Origin: an uncultured Rhodospirillales bacterium
Lineage (GTDB): Bacteria > Pseudomonadota > Alphaproteobacteria > Acetobacterales > Acetobacteraceae
Direction: 5' to 3'
Length of the DNA stretch: 44,168 bases
NCBI GenBank assembly: GCA_903823665.1
Contig: CAIJTR010000131.1
Span: 1 to 44,168 of the forward strand
Part shown: in pieces, positions 17,741 to 26,490 of the stretch
How positions within the stretch are numbered: position 1 is the first letter of the stretch
How the letters are laid out: each line of letters starts with the position of its first letter
The notes under the pieces: model-generated
Databases searched by the model: none
What the model was told of the DNA's origin: nothing
The model's input: only the letters and a program-made list of their open reading frames with translations
Program-made: the position numbers and the translations under genes

Positions 17741-18978
17741 TTGAAGAACACCCGGACCTGATCGAGCGTGTCCGCGAGCGCGTCGATTTCGGCCATTGTG
17801 GTGTAGAGGCCGAAGCTGGCGCGTGCCGTGCTTTCAAGCCCCAGGCGATGCATCAGCGGCTCGGCGCAGTGATGCCCGGCGCGCACGGCGATGCCCTGGC
17901 GGTCGAGCAGCGTTGCCACGTCATGCGCATGGGCACCCTTCAGGGTGAAGGAGATAACGCCGCCACGATCCTGCGGATGGCCGATGATGGTCAATCCCTC
18001 AATGGCCGAAAGCCGTGCCAGCGCGTGTTCCGTGAGCGTTGCCTCATGCGCCGCGATGGCATCAAAGCCGATGGCCTCGACGTATTTGATCGCGGCATTG
18101 AGCCCGATGCCTTCGAGAATGGCCGGCGTGCCCGCCTCGAATTTGTGCGGCACCTGCGCCCAGGTGCTGCGCTCATAGGAGACGGACGAGATCATGTCGC
18201 CGCCACCATTGACCGGCGGCATCGCCTCCAGCAGTTCGCGCTTGGCATAAAGCACGCCAATGCCGGTGGGGCCGTAGAGCTTGTGGCCAGTGAAGGCCAG
18301 GAAATCGACATCCAGTGCCTGCACGTCGATGCGGCGATGCACCACGGATTGCGACGCATCGAGCATCACTCGCGCGCCATGGGCATGAGCGATCTGGATG
18401 ATCCGCTCCGCCGGGGTGTAAGTGCCGAGCACGTTGGACATGTGGGTGACGGAAACCAATCCAACCTTGCCGTCTGCCAGCAGCGCCTCATACGCCGCCA
18501 TATCGAGTTCACCGGCATCGGTGATGGGGGCGATACGCAGTTCGACGCCCGAGGCATCGCGCAGCATCTGCCACGGCACCAGATTGGCGTGATGCTCCAT
18601 CTGCGAGATCAGCACCGCCTGACCGGGCTTGAGCACGGAACGGCCATAGCTTTGCGCCACCAGATTGAACGAGGCGGTGCTGTTGGCGGTGATGACGATA
18701 TTGGACCGGTCTGGCGCGTTGAGCAGGCGTGCAATGCTGTCGCGCACGTCCTCATACGCCTCGGTGGTGCGTTCGCTCATCCAGTGCAGGCCGCGATGCA
18801 CGTTGGCGTATTGATGCTCCATGGCGTGCACCATGGCGTCGATCACCACGCGCGGCTTCTGCGCAGAGGCGGCGCTGTCGAGAAACACCAGATCCTTGCC
18901 GCGGATCTTTTCGGCCAGAATCGGGAAATCGGCGCGGATGCGGGCGACGTCGAAGGCTGGCTTGCTAATCGCGTTCAT
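17737..18978 (-). CDS. sufS: cysteine desulfurase SufS
   Basis: PLP-dependent enzyme that removes sulfur from cysteine for cluster assembly, 413 residues from the ATG at 18978, which overlaps the sufD stop (ATGA, 18975-18978). Landmarks are VFLDSAASAQKP, SQMEHHANLVPW, the PLP lysine Lys233 in FTGHKLYGPTG and the catalytic Cys371 in RAGHHCAEPLM. The short active-site loop and RAGHHC motif mark the group II (SufS/CsdA) type. The segment LDASQSVVHRRIDV differs slightly from the more common DGAQ-VPH form, but the Asp and Gln are kept. Confidence 0.92.
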   Translation of the reverse strand: MNAISKPAFDVARIRADFPILAEKIRGKDLVFLDSAASAQKPRVVIDAMVHAMEHQYANVHRGLHWMSERTTEAYEDVRDSIARLLNAPDRSNIVITANSTASFNLVAQSYGRSVLKPGQAVLISQMEHHANLVPWQMLRDASGVELRIAPITDAGELDMAAYEALLADGKVGLVSVTHMSNVLGTYTPAERIIQIAHAHGARVMLDASQSVVHRRIDVQALDVDFLAFTGHKLYGPTGIGVLYAKRELLEAMPPVNGGGDMISSVSYERSTWAQVPHKFEAGTPAILEGIGLNAAIKYVEAIGFDAIAAHEATLTEHALARLSAIEGLTIIGHPQDRGGVISFTLKGAHAHDVATLLDRQGIAVRAGHHCAEPLMHRLGLESTARASFGLYTTMAEIDALADTLDQVRVFFK

Positions 18979-20249
18979 GCGGCTTGCCTTTCCCACCAGA
19001 GGGCGATGGCGTGTTCCATGGCCGTGCGAGTGGCTTCGTGCGTGATGGGTTCAAGAGCTTCGTCAAGAAAGGCGCGCACCAGCATCATTCGCGCCTCGGC
19101 GGCGGGCACGCCACGACTGCGCAGATAGAAAAGCTGCTCGGCATCAAGCTCACCCACTGTTGCACCATGGCTGCACTTCACGTCGTCCGCATAGATTTCG
19201 AGCTGCGGCTTGCTGTCCATCTCGCAATCGGGGCTGAGCAGCAGCGCCTGGTTCATCTGGTAGCCGTCAGTTTTCTGCGCCACACGAGCCACTTCGATCT
19301 TACCCTGGAACACACCACGCGACTTGCCGGAGAGCACCGTTTTCACCGTCTGGCGGGAGGCGCAGTTGGGCGCGTCATGCGAGACGATGGTGGTGAAATC
19401 GGCGTGTTGATGATCGGCCAGAAGCTGGGCCGCGTTCAGATGGGCAATGGCATTCGGCCCGCCGAGCCGCGCATGGATTTCGGCCCGCGTGAGCTTGCCG
19501 CCGAGTGCAAGCAGGAAGCTGTCATAGGTGCCGCCCTCGCCCACATCGGCATAGACGGTGGACAGCACGAATGCGCTGCGGCTCTCATCCTGAATGCGGA
19601 GATGCGTCATCGTGGCTTCGGGCGACACCGCCACCGACAGCACCGGGTTGTGCAGATAAACGCCGTCGCCAACTGCAATCTCCACCAGCGTCAGCTTGGC
19701 CCCTTTGCCGAGGCTGATATTGTGGCGCGGATGAAACGCCACCGCGCGGCCATGCAGATCGGTGCCAAGGCTCACGAGCACGACGGTCCCCGCATCCACA
19801 CCTGCGGGCACGCTGATATCGGCACCGTCTTCGGCGAGCATGGTGTTGAGTGCGACCAGCTTCTCACTCGCCGGCTGGGCCAGTGCCCCGAATGCCGGGC
19901 CACCGACGCGCACAGCAGCGAGGCTCGGCACGGTGGACAGATCATCGCGGAAGCGGCCATCGACGAAGATGAGCCGCGGTGCATCGAAATCGGGAATCCG
20001 GCTGAGCAGATCGGCACAATCGGCCACCGGCGTCAGCGGCTCGTTGAACTCAACCTCCGCCAGCGACCGCAGATGCGTGTAGCGCCATGCCTCCTCACGC
20101 GGGCCGGGAAGCCCTGTGCTGCGCAGAATGCCGGCGGCCTCATCGCGGATTGCCACATCGCCCGGCAGCCGCGCGCGCAGACCTTCAAAGCGCGACAGGA
20201 ACGCCAGCGCCGAACTCTGCAGCGCGGTGGGCTTCAGCGCCGCACTCAT
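18975..20249 (-). CDS. sufD: Fe-S assembly scaffold protein SufD
   Basis: 424 residues. The N-terminal helical part ends with PGPREEAWRYTHLRSL, the usual SufD entry motif, and the C-terminal beta-helix carries the conserved YADDVKCSHGATVGELDAEQ segment with the SufD cysteine and histidine at the SufB interface, followed by LFYLRSRGVPAAEA. It forms the SufBC2D complex, where clusters are built. The start overlaps the sufC stop (20246-20249). Confidence 0.91.
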   Translation of the reverse strand: MSAALKPTALQSSALAFLSRFEGLRARLPGDVAIRDEAAGILRSTGLPGPREEAWRYTHLRSLAEVEFNEPLTPVADCADLLSRIPDFDAPRLIFVDGRFRDDLSTVPSLAAVRVGGPAFGALAQPASEKLVALNTMLAEDGADISVPAGVDAGTVVLVSLGTDLHGRAVAFHPRHNISLGKGAKLTLVEIAVGDGVYLHNPVLSVAVSPEATMTHLRIQDESRSAFVLSTVYADVGEGGTYDSFLLALGGKLTRAEIHARLGGPNAIAHLNAAQLLADHQHADFTTIVSHDAPNCASRQTVKTVLSGKSRGVFQGKIEVARVAQKTDGYQMNQALLLSPDCEMDSKPQLEIYADDVKCSHGATVGELDAEQLFYLRSRGVPAAEARMMLVRAFLDEALEPITHEATRTAMEHAIALWWERQAA

Positions 20250-20995
20250 GCTGCTTCCGCCACAATGGCCGCGTAGCCGTTGGCCTCAAGCTCAAGCGCC
20301 AGCTCCGGCCCGCCGGAGCGGATGATGCGGCCGGCGGAGAGCACATGCACCCGGTCTGGCACGATGTAGTCGAGCAGGCGCTGGTAATGGGTGATCACCA
20401 CCGCCGAGAAATCCGGCCCGCGCTGGCTGTTCACACCATCGGCCACGATCTTGAGCGCATCGATGTCCAGCCCGGAATCCGTCTCGTCCAGAATGGCCAG
20501 CTTCGGCTTGAGGATTGCCATCTGCAGCACCTCGTTGCGCTTCTTCTCGCCGCCGGAGAAGCCGACATTGACGTTGCGCTTGAGCATATCGTCCGGCATC
20601 GAAAGCCGCTTCATTTCCGCACGGGCCAGCTTGAGGAAGCCGGGTGCGTCGATCTCCGCCTCGCCACGCGCACGCTTCTGTGCGTTCAGCGCCGTGCGCA
20701 GGAAATTGGCGTTGCCGACGCCGGGCAGTTCCACCGGATATTGGAAGGCCAGGAACACGCCGAGTGCGGCGCGCTCCTCCGGCTCCATCGACAGCAGATC
20801 GTGACCGTCAAACGTCGCGGTGCCACCGGTCACGTCGTAGCCTGGACGGCCCGAGAGCACGTAGGACAGCGTCGATTTGCCCGAGCCGTTCGGCCCCATG
20901 ATGGCGTGCACCTCGCCCTTCGGCACCACCAGATCGATGCCGCGCAGAATGGCTTTATCGCCGATGGCCGCTTCAAGGTTCTTGATCTCAAGCAT
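20246..20995 (-). CDS. sufC: Fe-S assembly ATPase SufC
   Basis: ABC-type ATPase of the SufBC2D complex, 249 residues from the ATG at 20995, with an AGGAAGAAG ribosome site. Walker A is GPNGSGKST, the signature is FSGGEKKRNEVLQM and Walker B is AILDETDSGLDID, all in the SufC-specific form. THYQRLLDYI carries the switch histidine. It lies 10 bases after sufB and overlaps sufD. Confidence 0.93.
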   Translation of the reverse strand: MLEIKNLEAAIGDKAILRGIDLVVPKGEVHAIMGPNGSGKSTLSYVLSGRPGYDVTGGTATFDGHDLLSMEPEERAALGVFLAFQYPVELPGVGNANFLRTALNAQKRARGEAEIDAPGFLKLARAEMKRLSMPDDMLKRNVNVGFSGGEKKRNEVLQMAILKPKLAILDETDSGLDIDALKIVADGVNSQRGPDFSAVVITHYQRLLDYIVPDRVHVLSAGRIIRSGGPELALELEANGYAAIVAEAA

Positions 20996-21005
20996 TGACT
21001 TCTTC

Positions 21006-22490
21006 CTAACCAACCGAGCCTTCGAGAGATACCGCGAGCAGCTTTTGCGCTTCCACGGCGAACTCCATCGGCAATTCCTTCAGCACGTCACGGCAGAAAC
21101 CGTTGACGATCATTCCCACCGCATCTTCCTGGGACAGCCCGCGGCTGCGGCAATAGAACAACTGATCGTCGCTGATCTTGCTCGTAGTGGCTTCATGTTC
21201 CAGCTTCGCGGTCGCGTTGCGACTCTCGATATAGGGCACCGTGTGCGCGCCGCACTGATTACCGATCAGCAGGCTGTCGCATTGCGTAAAGTTGCGAGCG
21301 CCCTCGGCTTTCGGGAGCACGCGCACCAACCCGCGATAGGTGTTGTTCGACTTTCCGGCGCTGATGCCCTTGGCCACGATGGTGCTGCGGGTGTTACGAC
21401 CGATATGGATCATCTTGGTGCCGGTATCGGCCTGCTGATGATTGGTCGTCACCGCCACCGAGTAGAATTCGCCTACGCTGTCATCGCCCTGCAGAATGCA
21501 GCTCGGATATTTCCAGGTGATGGCCGAACCGGTCTCCACCTGCGTCCAGCTGATCTTGCTGCGCGCGCCACGGCAGGCCCCGCGCTTGGTGACGAAGTTG
21601 TAGATGCCGCCCACGCCGTTGACGTCGCCGGGATACCAGTTTTGCACCGTGGAATATTTGATGGTGGCGTCATCCATCGCCACCAGTTCCACAACGGCTG
21701 CGTGCAGTTGGTTCTCGTCACGCTGCGGCGCGGTACAGCCTTCGAGATAAGACACGTGGCCGCCATCTTCGACAATGATCAGCGTGCGCTCAAACTGCCC
21801 GGTGTTGCGGGCGTTGATGCGAAAATAGGTCGAAAGCTCCATCGGGCAGCGCACGCCCTTGGGGATGAACACGAAGCTGCCATCAGTGAAGACGGCGGAG
21901 TTCAGCGCGGCGAAATAGTTATCGCCAGCCGGGACGACGGATCCCAGATACTTGCGCACCAGCTCAGGATGATCCTGCACCGCCTCGGAAATTGGGCAGA
22001 AGATCACGCCGGATTTGGCAAGCGTGGAGCGGAACGTTGTTGCCACCGACACACTGTCAAACACCGCGTCAACGGCCACCTGCGGCGCTTCGCCCTCAGG
22101 CAATTCCACGCCCGCAAGAATGGCGCGCTCCTTCAACGGAATACCAAGCTTCTCATACATCTTGAGCAACTCAGGATCGACCTCGTCGAGGCTTTTCGGG
22201 CCAGGCTTCTTCTTTGGGGCCGCGTAGTAATGCAGGTCCTGGTAGTCGATCGGGGGATGGTTCACCATCGCCCAATCTGGCTCCTCCATCGTCAGCCATG
22301 CGGCGTAAGATTTCAGCCGCCATTCCAGCAGCCATTCCGGCTCATTCTTGCGTGACGAGATCAGCCGGATGATATCTTCGTTCAGGCCCTTGGGGGCGAG
22401 GTCCATCTCGATGTCGGTCGAGAAGCCCCATTTGTAGCCGCCCTCAGCCAGAGCGTTGACGGTATCGATGGTTTCCACATCAGCGGCCAT
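21006..22490 (-). CDS. sufB: Fe-S assembly scaffold protein SufB
   Basis: 494 residues, the expected length for SufB. The N-terminal part includes [11 protein letters not shown] and [15 protein letters not shown]. The core beta-helix contains [39 protein letters not shown] with the conserved cysteine, and the end [24 protein letters not shown] precedes the ATG, and the gene begins nine bases after sufR. SufB provides the main cluster-binding site of SufBC2D. Confidence 0.93.
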   Translation of the reverse strand: MAADVETIDTVNALAEGGYKWGFSTDIEMDLAPKGLNEDIIRLISSRKNEPEWLLEWRLKSYAAWLTMEEPDWAMVNHPPIDYQDLHYYAAPKKKPGPKSLDEVDPELLKMYEKLGIPLKERAILAGVELPEGEAPQVAVDAVFDSVSVATTFRSTLAKSGVIFCPISEAVQDHPELVRKYLGSVVPAGDNYFAALNSAVFTDGSFVFIPKGVRCPMELSTYFRINARNTGQFERTLIIVEDGGHVSYLEGCTAPQRDENQLHAAVVELVAMDDATIKYSTVQNWYPGDVNGVGGIYNFVTKRGACRGARSKISWTQVETGSAITWKYPSCILQGDDSVGEFYSVAVTTNHQQADTGTKMIHIGRNTRSTIVAKGISAGKSNNTYRGLVRVLPKAEGARNFTQCDSLLIGNQCGAHTVPYIESRNATAKLEHEATTSKISDDQLFYCRSRGLSQEDAVGMIVNGFCRDVLKELPMEFAVEAQKLLAVSLEGSVG

Positions 22491-22499
22491 GAGGCGCTC

Positions 22500-22949
22500 C
22501 TATTCGGCGGGGGTGAGGGCGCGGTGGAACACAGAGGTTCCAGCGTCACGCATATCGGCAAGAGTGATGGCGGTGAGCGATTGGCGAATGGCGTCGTTGA
22601 CCAGATCCCAGCGACCTTTGACAGCGCACACGCCGTGCACCTCGCAGCCACCGCTGCCGCCATCGACGCAGGCGGTGAGCGCGATCGGGCCATCGATGGC
22701 ACCAATCACGTCGGCCACCGAGATGGTTTCCAGCGGGCGCAGCAGTCGATAGCCGCCGCGCGCGCCTCGTTGCGACAGCACGAAACCCGCCGTGCTCAGC
22801 GCCTTGAGCACCTTGGCCACCGTGGGCTCGGGCACGCCAGTGGCGGCTGCAATCGCGGGTGATGTGAGAACCGCACCCTCGCCGCACTGTGACGACAGGC
22901 GGGTCAGCACCACCACAGCGTAATCAGTGAGTTTGGAGACGCGCAGCAT
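22500..22949 (-). CDS. sufR: Rrf2-family Fe-S regulator of the suf operon
   Basis: 149 residues from the ATG at 22949, where LRVSKLTDYAVVVLTRLS is the family's first helix. Upstream in-frame sequence is low-quality and lies in the promoter region. The winged helix has the recognition segment VPEPTVAKVLKALSTAG and the wing QRGARGGYRL. Three cysteines, Cys94, Cys102 and Cys108 (spacing x7 and x5), can hold an Fe-S cluster; E. coli IscR has x5 and x5. Family members repress suf/isc genes when clusters are plentiful. Being the first gene of the operon implies autoregulation. The name sufR is positional; this is not the cyanobacterial DeoR-type SufR. Confidence 0.85.
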   Translation of the reverse strand: MLRVSKLTDYAVVVLTRLSSQCGEGAVLTSPAIAAATGVPEPTVAKVLKALSTAGFVLSQRGARGGYRLLRPLETISVADVIGAIDGPIALTACVDGGSGGCEVHGVCAVKGRWDLVNDAIRQSLTAITLADMRDAGTSVFHRALTPAE

Positions 22950-22966
22950 GACACTTAACCCTAATC

Positions 22967-22981
22967 GGACCTTGGCGGTCC
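22967..22981. promoter_or_regulatory. GGACC-N5-GGTCC inverted repeat before sufR
   Basis: A perfect 5-bp inverted repeat with a 5-base spacer lies 17 bases before the sufR start codon, where the promoter or leader should be. It is a reasonable candidate for the operator of the Rrf2 regulator encoded by the next gene. No known Rrf2 consensus can be matched with confidence. Confidence 0.35.
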
Positions 22982-23088
22982 TGATTGTGGAAGTGGTCCA
23001 TGTGGCACCGCACGTCAAGGCGGCAGAGGCGGAAATCCTGCAATCCATCGCAGCACGCAAACGCGGCCATCGCGCCTGCCGGATAGGT

Positions 23089-23100
23089 ATTGCATGCAAT
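23089..23100. promoter_or_regulatory. palindromic operator candidate 1 (van operon)
   Basis: ATTGCATGCAAT is a perfect 12-bp palindrome in the gap between divergent sufR and the oxygenase gene. It has the same ATTG...CAAT ends as the VanR operator I recall from Caulobacter (ATTGGATCCAAT), a GntR-family site. A TATTAT -10-like hexamer at 23108-23113 follows, so a bound repressor would cover the promoter. The GntR-type regulator encoded at 24301-25062 is the obvious candidate to bind it. Confidence 0.5.
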
Positions 23101-23140
23101 TTTTCATTATTATTTGTTTGAAGCCGCAAAATCGGTTTGA

Positions 23141-23152
23141 ATTGCACGCAAT
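23141..23152. promoter_or_regulatory. palindromic operator candidate 2 (van operon)
   Basis: ATTGCACGCAAT repeats the site at 23089-23100 with one base changed. The two centres are 52 bp apart, about five helical turns, so they lie on the same DNA face. It sits 42 bases before the oxygenase ATG, probably downstream of the transcription start. Paired sites around a promoter suggest cooperative repression. Confidence 0.48.
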
Positions 23153-23194
23153 TTCCGCCTACCACCGCGCAGCGCTTCGCCAGGGAGAAAACGC

Positions 23195-24304
23195 ATGACA
23201 CCCTCGCCCACACAGCCAGCCTACCCCCCGGTCAGTGAGCGCTTCGCGCGGCCGGATTGGCCCAACAATGCGTGGTATGCGGCGGCCTGGGATGTGGAGG
23301 TGAAGCATGCGCTCCTGCCGCGGATGATTGCCGGCCGTCGCATCGTGCTGTTCCGCCGCACCGATGGTGTGCCCGCCGCGCTGAACGATGCGTGCTGGCA
23401 TCGCCTGCTGCCGCTCAGCCAGGGCCGGCTTGATGGTGACGCCGTGGTGTGTGGCTATCACGGCCTGCGCTATGACAGTCATGGCCGCTGCGTGCATATG
23501 CCGAGCCAGGACACCATCAACCCGGCCGCCCGCGTGCCAGCGCTGCCGGTGGTCGAGAGGCACCGCTTCGTCTGGGTCTGGCCCGGCGATCCAGCCTTGG
23601 CCGACCCGGCGCTGGTGCCTGATCTGCACTGGAACCACGACCCCGCCTGGGCCGCCGATGGGCGGACAATCCCGGTTGCCTGCAACTACAAGCTGGTGCT
23701 CGATAATCTGATGGACCTCACACACGAAACCTTCGTGCATGGCTCGACAATCGGACAGGCGGCCGTGGCGGAAGCGCCGTTCACCACCACGCATGGGCCG
23801 AACATGGTTCAGGTGGCGCGCTGGATGATCGGCATCGAGCCGCCGCCGTTCTGGGGCAATCAGCTCCAACGCCAGCTTGGCCGACCTGTGGGGCTGGTGG
23901 ATCGCTGGCAGATCATCCGCTTCGAGGCCCCCTGCACTATCACCATCGACGTCGGCGTGGCTGTGACCGGCACCGGCGCGCCGGAGGGCGATCGCTCACA
24001 GGGCGTGAACGGCTTCGTGCTCAACACCATAACGCCAGAAACCGAAACCACCTGCCTCTACCACTGGGCCTTCGCGCGGAATTACCGGCTCACCGAGCAG
24101 AGCCTGACGACGGAGCTGCGCGAAGGGGTGGCGGGGATTTTCCGTGAGGACGAAATCATCCTTGAAGCCCAGCAGAAGGCCATCGACGCCAATTCCGGCA
24201 AGACGTTCTACAACATCAACATCGACGCCGGTGCTGTCTGGGCGCGCCAGTTGATCGATCGCCTGGTGGACCGGGAACAACCGTCAAAGGTTGCCGCCGA
24301 ATGA
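23195..24304 (+). CDS. vanA: Rieske oxygenase, VanA-type O-demethylase
   Basis: Terminal oxygenase of a two-component aromatic O-demethylase, 369 residues. The Rieske [2Fe-2S] ligands are Cys67 and His69 (ACWHRLLPLS) and Cys86 and His89 (VVCGYHGLRYD). The mononuclear iron site is DNLMDLTHETFVH (His177, His182). This motif and the C-terminal VanA-type domain point to vanillate monooxygenase or a close relative acting on another methoxylated or related aromatic. AGGGAGAA precedes the ATG. It overlaps the GntR gene by ATGA and shares a transcript with the VanB-type reductase. The substrate is inferred from family and partner only. Confidence 0.82.
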   Translation: MTPSPTQPAYPPVSERFARPDWPNNAWYAAAWDVEVKHALLPRMIAGRRIVLFRRTDGVPAALNDACWHRLLPLSQGRLDGDAVVCGYHGLRYDSHGRCVHMPSQDTINPAARVPALPVVERHRFVWVWPGDPALADPALVPDLHWNHDPAWAADGRTIPVACNYKLVLDNLMDLTHETFVHGSTIGQAAVAEAPFTTTHGPNMVQVARWMIGIEPPPFWGNQLQRQLGRPVGLVDRWQIIRFEAPCTITIDVGVAVTGTGAPEGDRSQGVNGFVLNTITPETETTCLYHWAFARNYRLTEQSLTTELREGVAGIFREDEIILEAQQKAIDANSGKTFYNINIDAGAVWARQLIDRLVDREQPSKVAAE

Positions 24305-25062
24305 GTGCGGAGGACGGCCGTTCCTCGCAGATGCTTCGCGCCGTGTTGCAACTGCGCGAGCGGCTGCTGGCGGGCGGCTTCACGCCGGGCGAGCGGGTGG
24401 CAGAGCTGACGCTGGCCCCGCTGCTCGGCGTCTCCCGCACGCCGTTGCGGCTGGCGCTGGGCGTGCTGGAGCATGAGGGGCTGCTGCGCATGCTGCCGTC
24501 CGGTGGCTTCGTGGTGCGTGACTTCACGACGGCTGATATCGAAGACGCGATTGAGCTGCGCGGCGTGCTGGAAGGCACCGCTGCCCGCATGGCAGCAGAA
24601 CGGTGGAAAGATGCACGCGCGCTCCAGCCAATGCAGGCCGCGGTCACCGCGATGGATGCACTGGCAGACGCTGGAATGACAGATTTTGCCGGCTACGTGG
24701 CGCAGAACGAGCAATTCCACGCGGCACTTCTGGCCCTCGCCGCATCACCGATGCTTAAACGAGCGCTGGCGCAGGCCACCGCCCTGCCCTTCGCCTCGCC
24801 CAGCGCTTTCGTCCGCGCCCAAGGCGAACAGGCCGAGAGTCAGCGCGTGCTGGTGATCGCGCAGGACCAGCATCGCTGCATTCTCGATGCCATCAGCAAG
24901 CATGAAGGAGCCCGGGCGGAGGCATTGGCGCGCGAGCACGCAAGGCTCGCCCGCCGCAATCTCGATGCCGCATTGCGCAACCGCGCGATGCTGGGAGCCG
25001 TTCCGGGTGCCGCCCTGCTGCGCCCCATGCAAGAGGACATCGCCCATGCGCGCAGCGCCTGA
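24301..25062 (+). CDS. GntR-family (FCD) regulator of the van operon, VanR-like
   Basis: 253 residues. The N-terminal winged helix includes FTPGERVAELTLAPLLGVSR and TPLRLALGVLEHEGLL. The C-terminal FCD ligand-binding domain has IEDAIELRGVLEGTAARMAA, an FHAALLALA histidine and later DQHRCILDAI. The gene sits between oxygenase and reductase genes, overlapping the first by 4 bases and the second by 17, so regulator level is tied to enzyme level. The likely sites are the two ATTGC-type palindromes in front of vanA, and the likely inducer is the aromatic substrate. VanR proteins of Caulobacter and Acinetobacter act this way. Confidence 0.78.
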   Translation: MSAEDGRSSQMLRAVLQLRERLLAGGFTPGERVAELTLAPLLGVSRTPLRLALGVLEHEGLLRMLPSGGFVVRDFTTADIEDAIELRGVLEGTAARMAAERWKDARALQPMQAAVTAMDALADAGMTDFAGYVAQNEQFHAALLALAASPMLKRALAQATALPFASPSAFVRAQGEQAESQRVLVIAQDQHRCILDAISKHEGARAEALAREHARLARRNLDAALRNRAMLGAVPGAALLRPMQEDIAHARSA

Positions 25063-26023
25063 ATGGATCCGTTGCGTTGTGCGTGAGGTCGCCAATGCCG
25101 CCATCGACGTGCGGATGGTCACGCTGGGGCCAGAGCACGGCTTCATAGCCTCCATGCCCGGCGCTCATATCGACGTGCAGGTGGAATTGGGCGGTGTGGT
25201 TCGCAGCCGCTCCTACTCGGTGGTCGAAGACCGTGCGGGCGGCTGGACAATTGCGGTGCGGCGGCTGAAACACGGACGCGGCGGCTCCCGTGTCATGTGC
25301 GCGCTGCAGCCGGGTGACGTTGTAATGGCGACATGCCCATCGAGCCATTTCGACCTTAGCCCATCTGGCCCCGAGTATTTGCTGATCGCCGGCGGCATCG
25401 GCGTCACCCCTCTGATTGGCATGGCGCGACGACTTGCTCCGCGCAGCAGGGTCCGAATGCTCTACGCCGGCCGCTCTCGCGCGCACATGGCATTTCTGGA
25501 CACGCTGGGCAGCATTCTCGGCGACCGGCTTGCCATATTCGCGGATGACGAAGGCCGGATGATCGACCTCGCGCGTGAATTCGCTACGCTTCATCCAGAG
25601 GGCGAGGCCTATCTCTGTGGCCCCGCCGGAATGCTGGCGGCGGCCCGGATGGCCTGGCGTGAGGCAGGTAGGCCGCAAGCGCTGCTGCGCTTTGAAACCT
25701 TTGGCACCGGCGGAGGCGCTGATCCAGAGCCGTTCCGGGTGCATGTTCGCGACCACGGCATCACGCTCGACGTGCCTCGCGACGCCAGCCTGCTCGACAC
25801 CTTGGCGGCTGCTGGAATCGTGGTGGCGCATGACTGCCTGCGCGGCGAGTGCGGCCTCTGCTCCGTCGAAGTGGTGGGTGAGGCCGAGATCGACCACCGA
25901 TGCGTGTTCCTGTCCGACGAACAGCGCCGCGACAGTGCGAAAATGTGCGTGTGTGTCTCTCGCGCAAGTGGCGAGATCACCGTCGATACCGGTTATCGTG
26001 CAGGCCTGATGCGCGCGGGCTAA
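25046..26023 (+). CDS. vanB: oxygenase reductase, VanB-type
   Basis: Electron-transfer partner of the Rieske oxygenase, 325 residues from the ATG at 25046, with AGAGGAC as ribosome site. Order: flavin domain with RSYSV (residues 55-59), NAD-binding domain with GGIGVTPLIGM (116-126) and LCGPAGM (190-196), then a C-terminal plant-type [2Fe-2S] domain with Cys264, Cys269, Cys272 and a fourth ligand at Cys301 or Cys303. This N-to-C order is that of class IA/phthalate-dioxygenase-like reductases such as VanB. It overlaps the GntR gene by 17 bases. A longer open frame to 24887 is inside that gene and rejected. Confidence 0.85.
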   Translation: MRAAPEWIRCVVREVANAAIDVRMVTLGPEHGFIASMPGAHIDVQVELGGVVRSRSYSVVEDRAGGWTIAVRRLKHGRGGSRVMCALQPGDVVMATCPSSHFDLSPSGPEYLLIAGGIGVTPLIGMARRLAPRSRVRMLYAGRSRAHMAFLDTLGSILGDRLAIFADDEGRMIDLAREFATLHPEGEAYLCGPAGMLAAARMAWREAGRPQALLRFETFGTGGGADPEPFRVHVRDHGITLDVPRDASLLDTLAAAGIVVAHDCLRGECGLCSVEVVGEAEIDHRCVFLSDEQRRDSAKMCVCVSRASGEITVDTGYRAGLMRAG

Positions 26024-26024
26024 G

Positions 26025-26062
26025 CCGGTCTCCTTGCCAGTGAGCCGCAGCTACGAGACCGG
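26025..26062. terminator. inverted repeat between convergent operons
   Basis: CCGGTCTC (26025-26032) and GAGACCGG (26055-26062) can pair in an 8-bp stem with a 22-base loop. It spans the gap between the vanB stop and the stop of the convergent hypothetical gene. No T-run is present, so it is a possible bidirectional Rho-independent-like stop at best. Confidence 0.3.
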
Positions 26063-26488
26063 TAGTTCTGCCTTGCCAGCCTCCGCAAGCAGCCGCTGAC
26101 CCATTTCGAAGTTCATGAAAAAGCTCATCTGCTTTGACGTCACTGCGAACCACATGCGGCGTTTGAAAAGTATTTGATCCGCGCGATAGGTAAGGTCGCT
26201 CCAGGGAATACGCATATTATGATGCAAGCTTGTGCTGTAGTTCGATCTGCGCCACCAAGTATTTTTTACGCGTCGGTCCTTCAGCACGTATAATGCGTCT
26301 TCATCGGCACCCATGAGGCAGATGATAGGGGCCTCTATATTGGCCAGACGGATCCTCGCCATATGACGACGACCCCCGAAAGAATCGTCAGCGCTATATT
26401 CGGCCTCGCAACGACGCAACCGGCCGGCGGTGGAAAGAACCACCCCAACACCCGCGAAGATAACAAACAGAAAGCTCAATTCTAGCAC
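26051..26488 (-). CDS. unrecognised membrane-anchored protein, crt operon
   Basis: 145 residues from a GTG at 26488. I do not recognise the family. It has one N-terminal membrane helix (LELSFLFVIFAGVGVVLST), a short basic stretch, then a soluble domain rich in aromatic and basic residues: APIICLMGADEDALYVLKD, NTWWRRSN, MRIPWSDLTYRAD, FKRRMWFAVTS. The alternation of short strands ending in a helix would suit a PH-like fold, but this is a guess. It starts three bases after the stop of a 50-residue membrane protein and is the last gene of the crtI-crtB cluster. A hand count for 26101-26340 gives 115 G+C of 240, far below the neighbouring crtB, so it may have a separate origin. Confidence 0.6.
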   Translation of the reverse strand: MLELSFLFVIFAGVGVVLSTAGRLRRCEAEYSADDSFGGRRHMARIRLANIEAPIICLMGADEDALYVLKDRRVKNTWWRRSNYSTSLHHNMRIPWSDLTYRADQILFKRRMWFAVTSKQMSFFMNFEMGQRLLAEAGKAELPVS

Positions 26489-26490
26489 GC

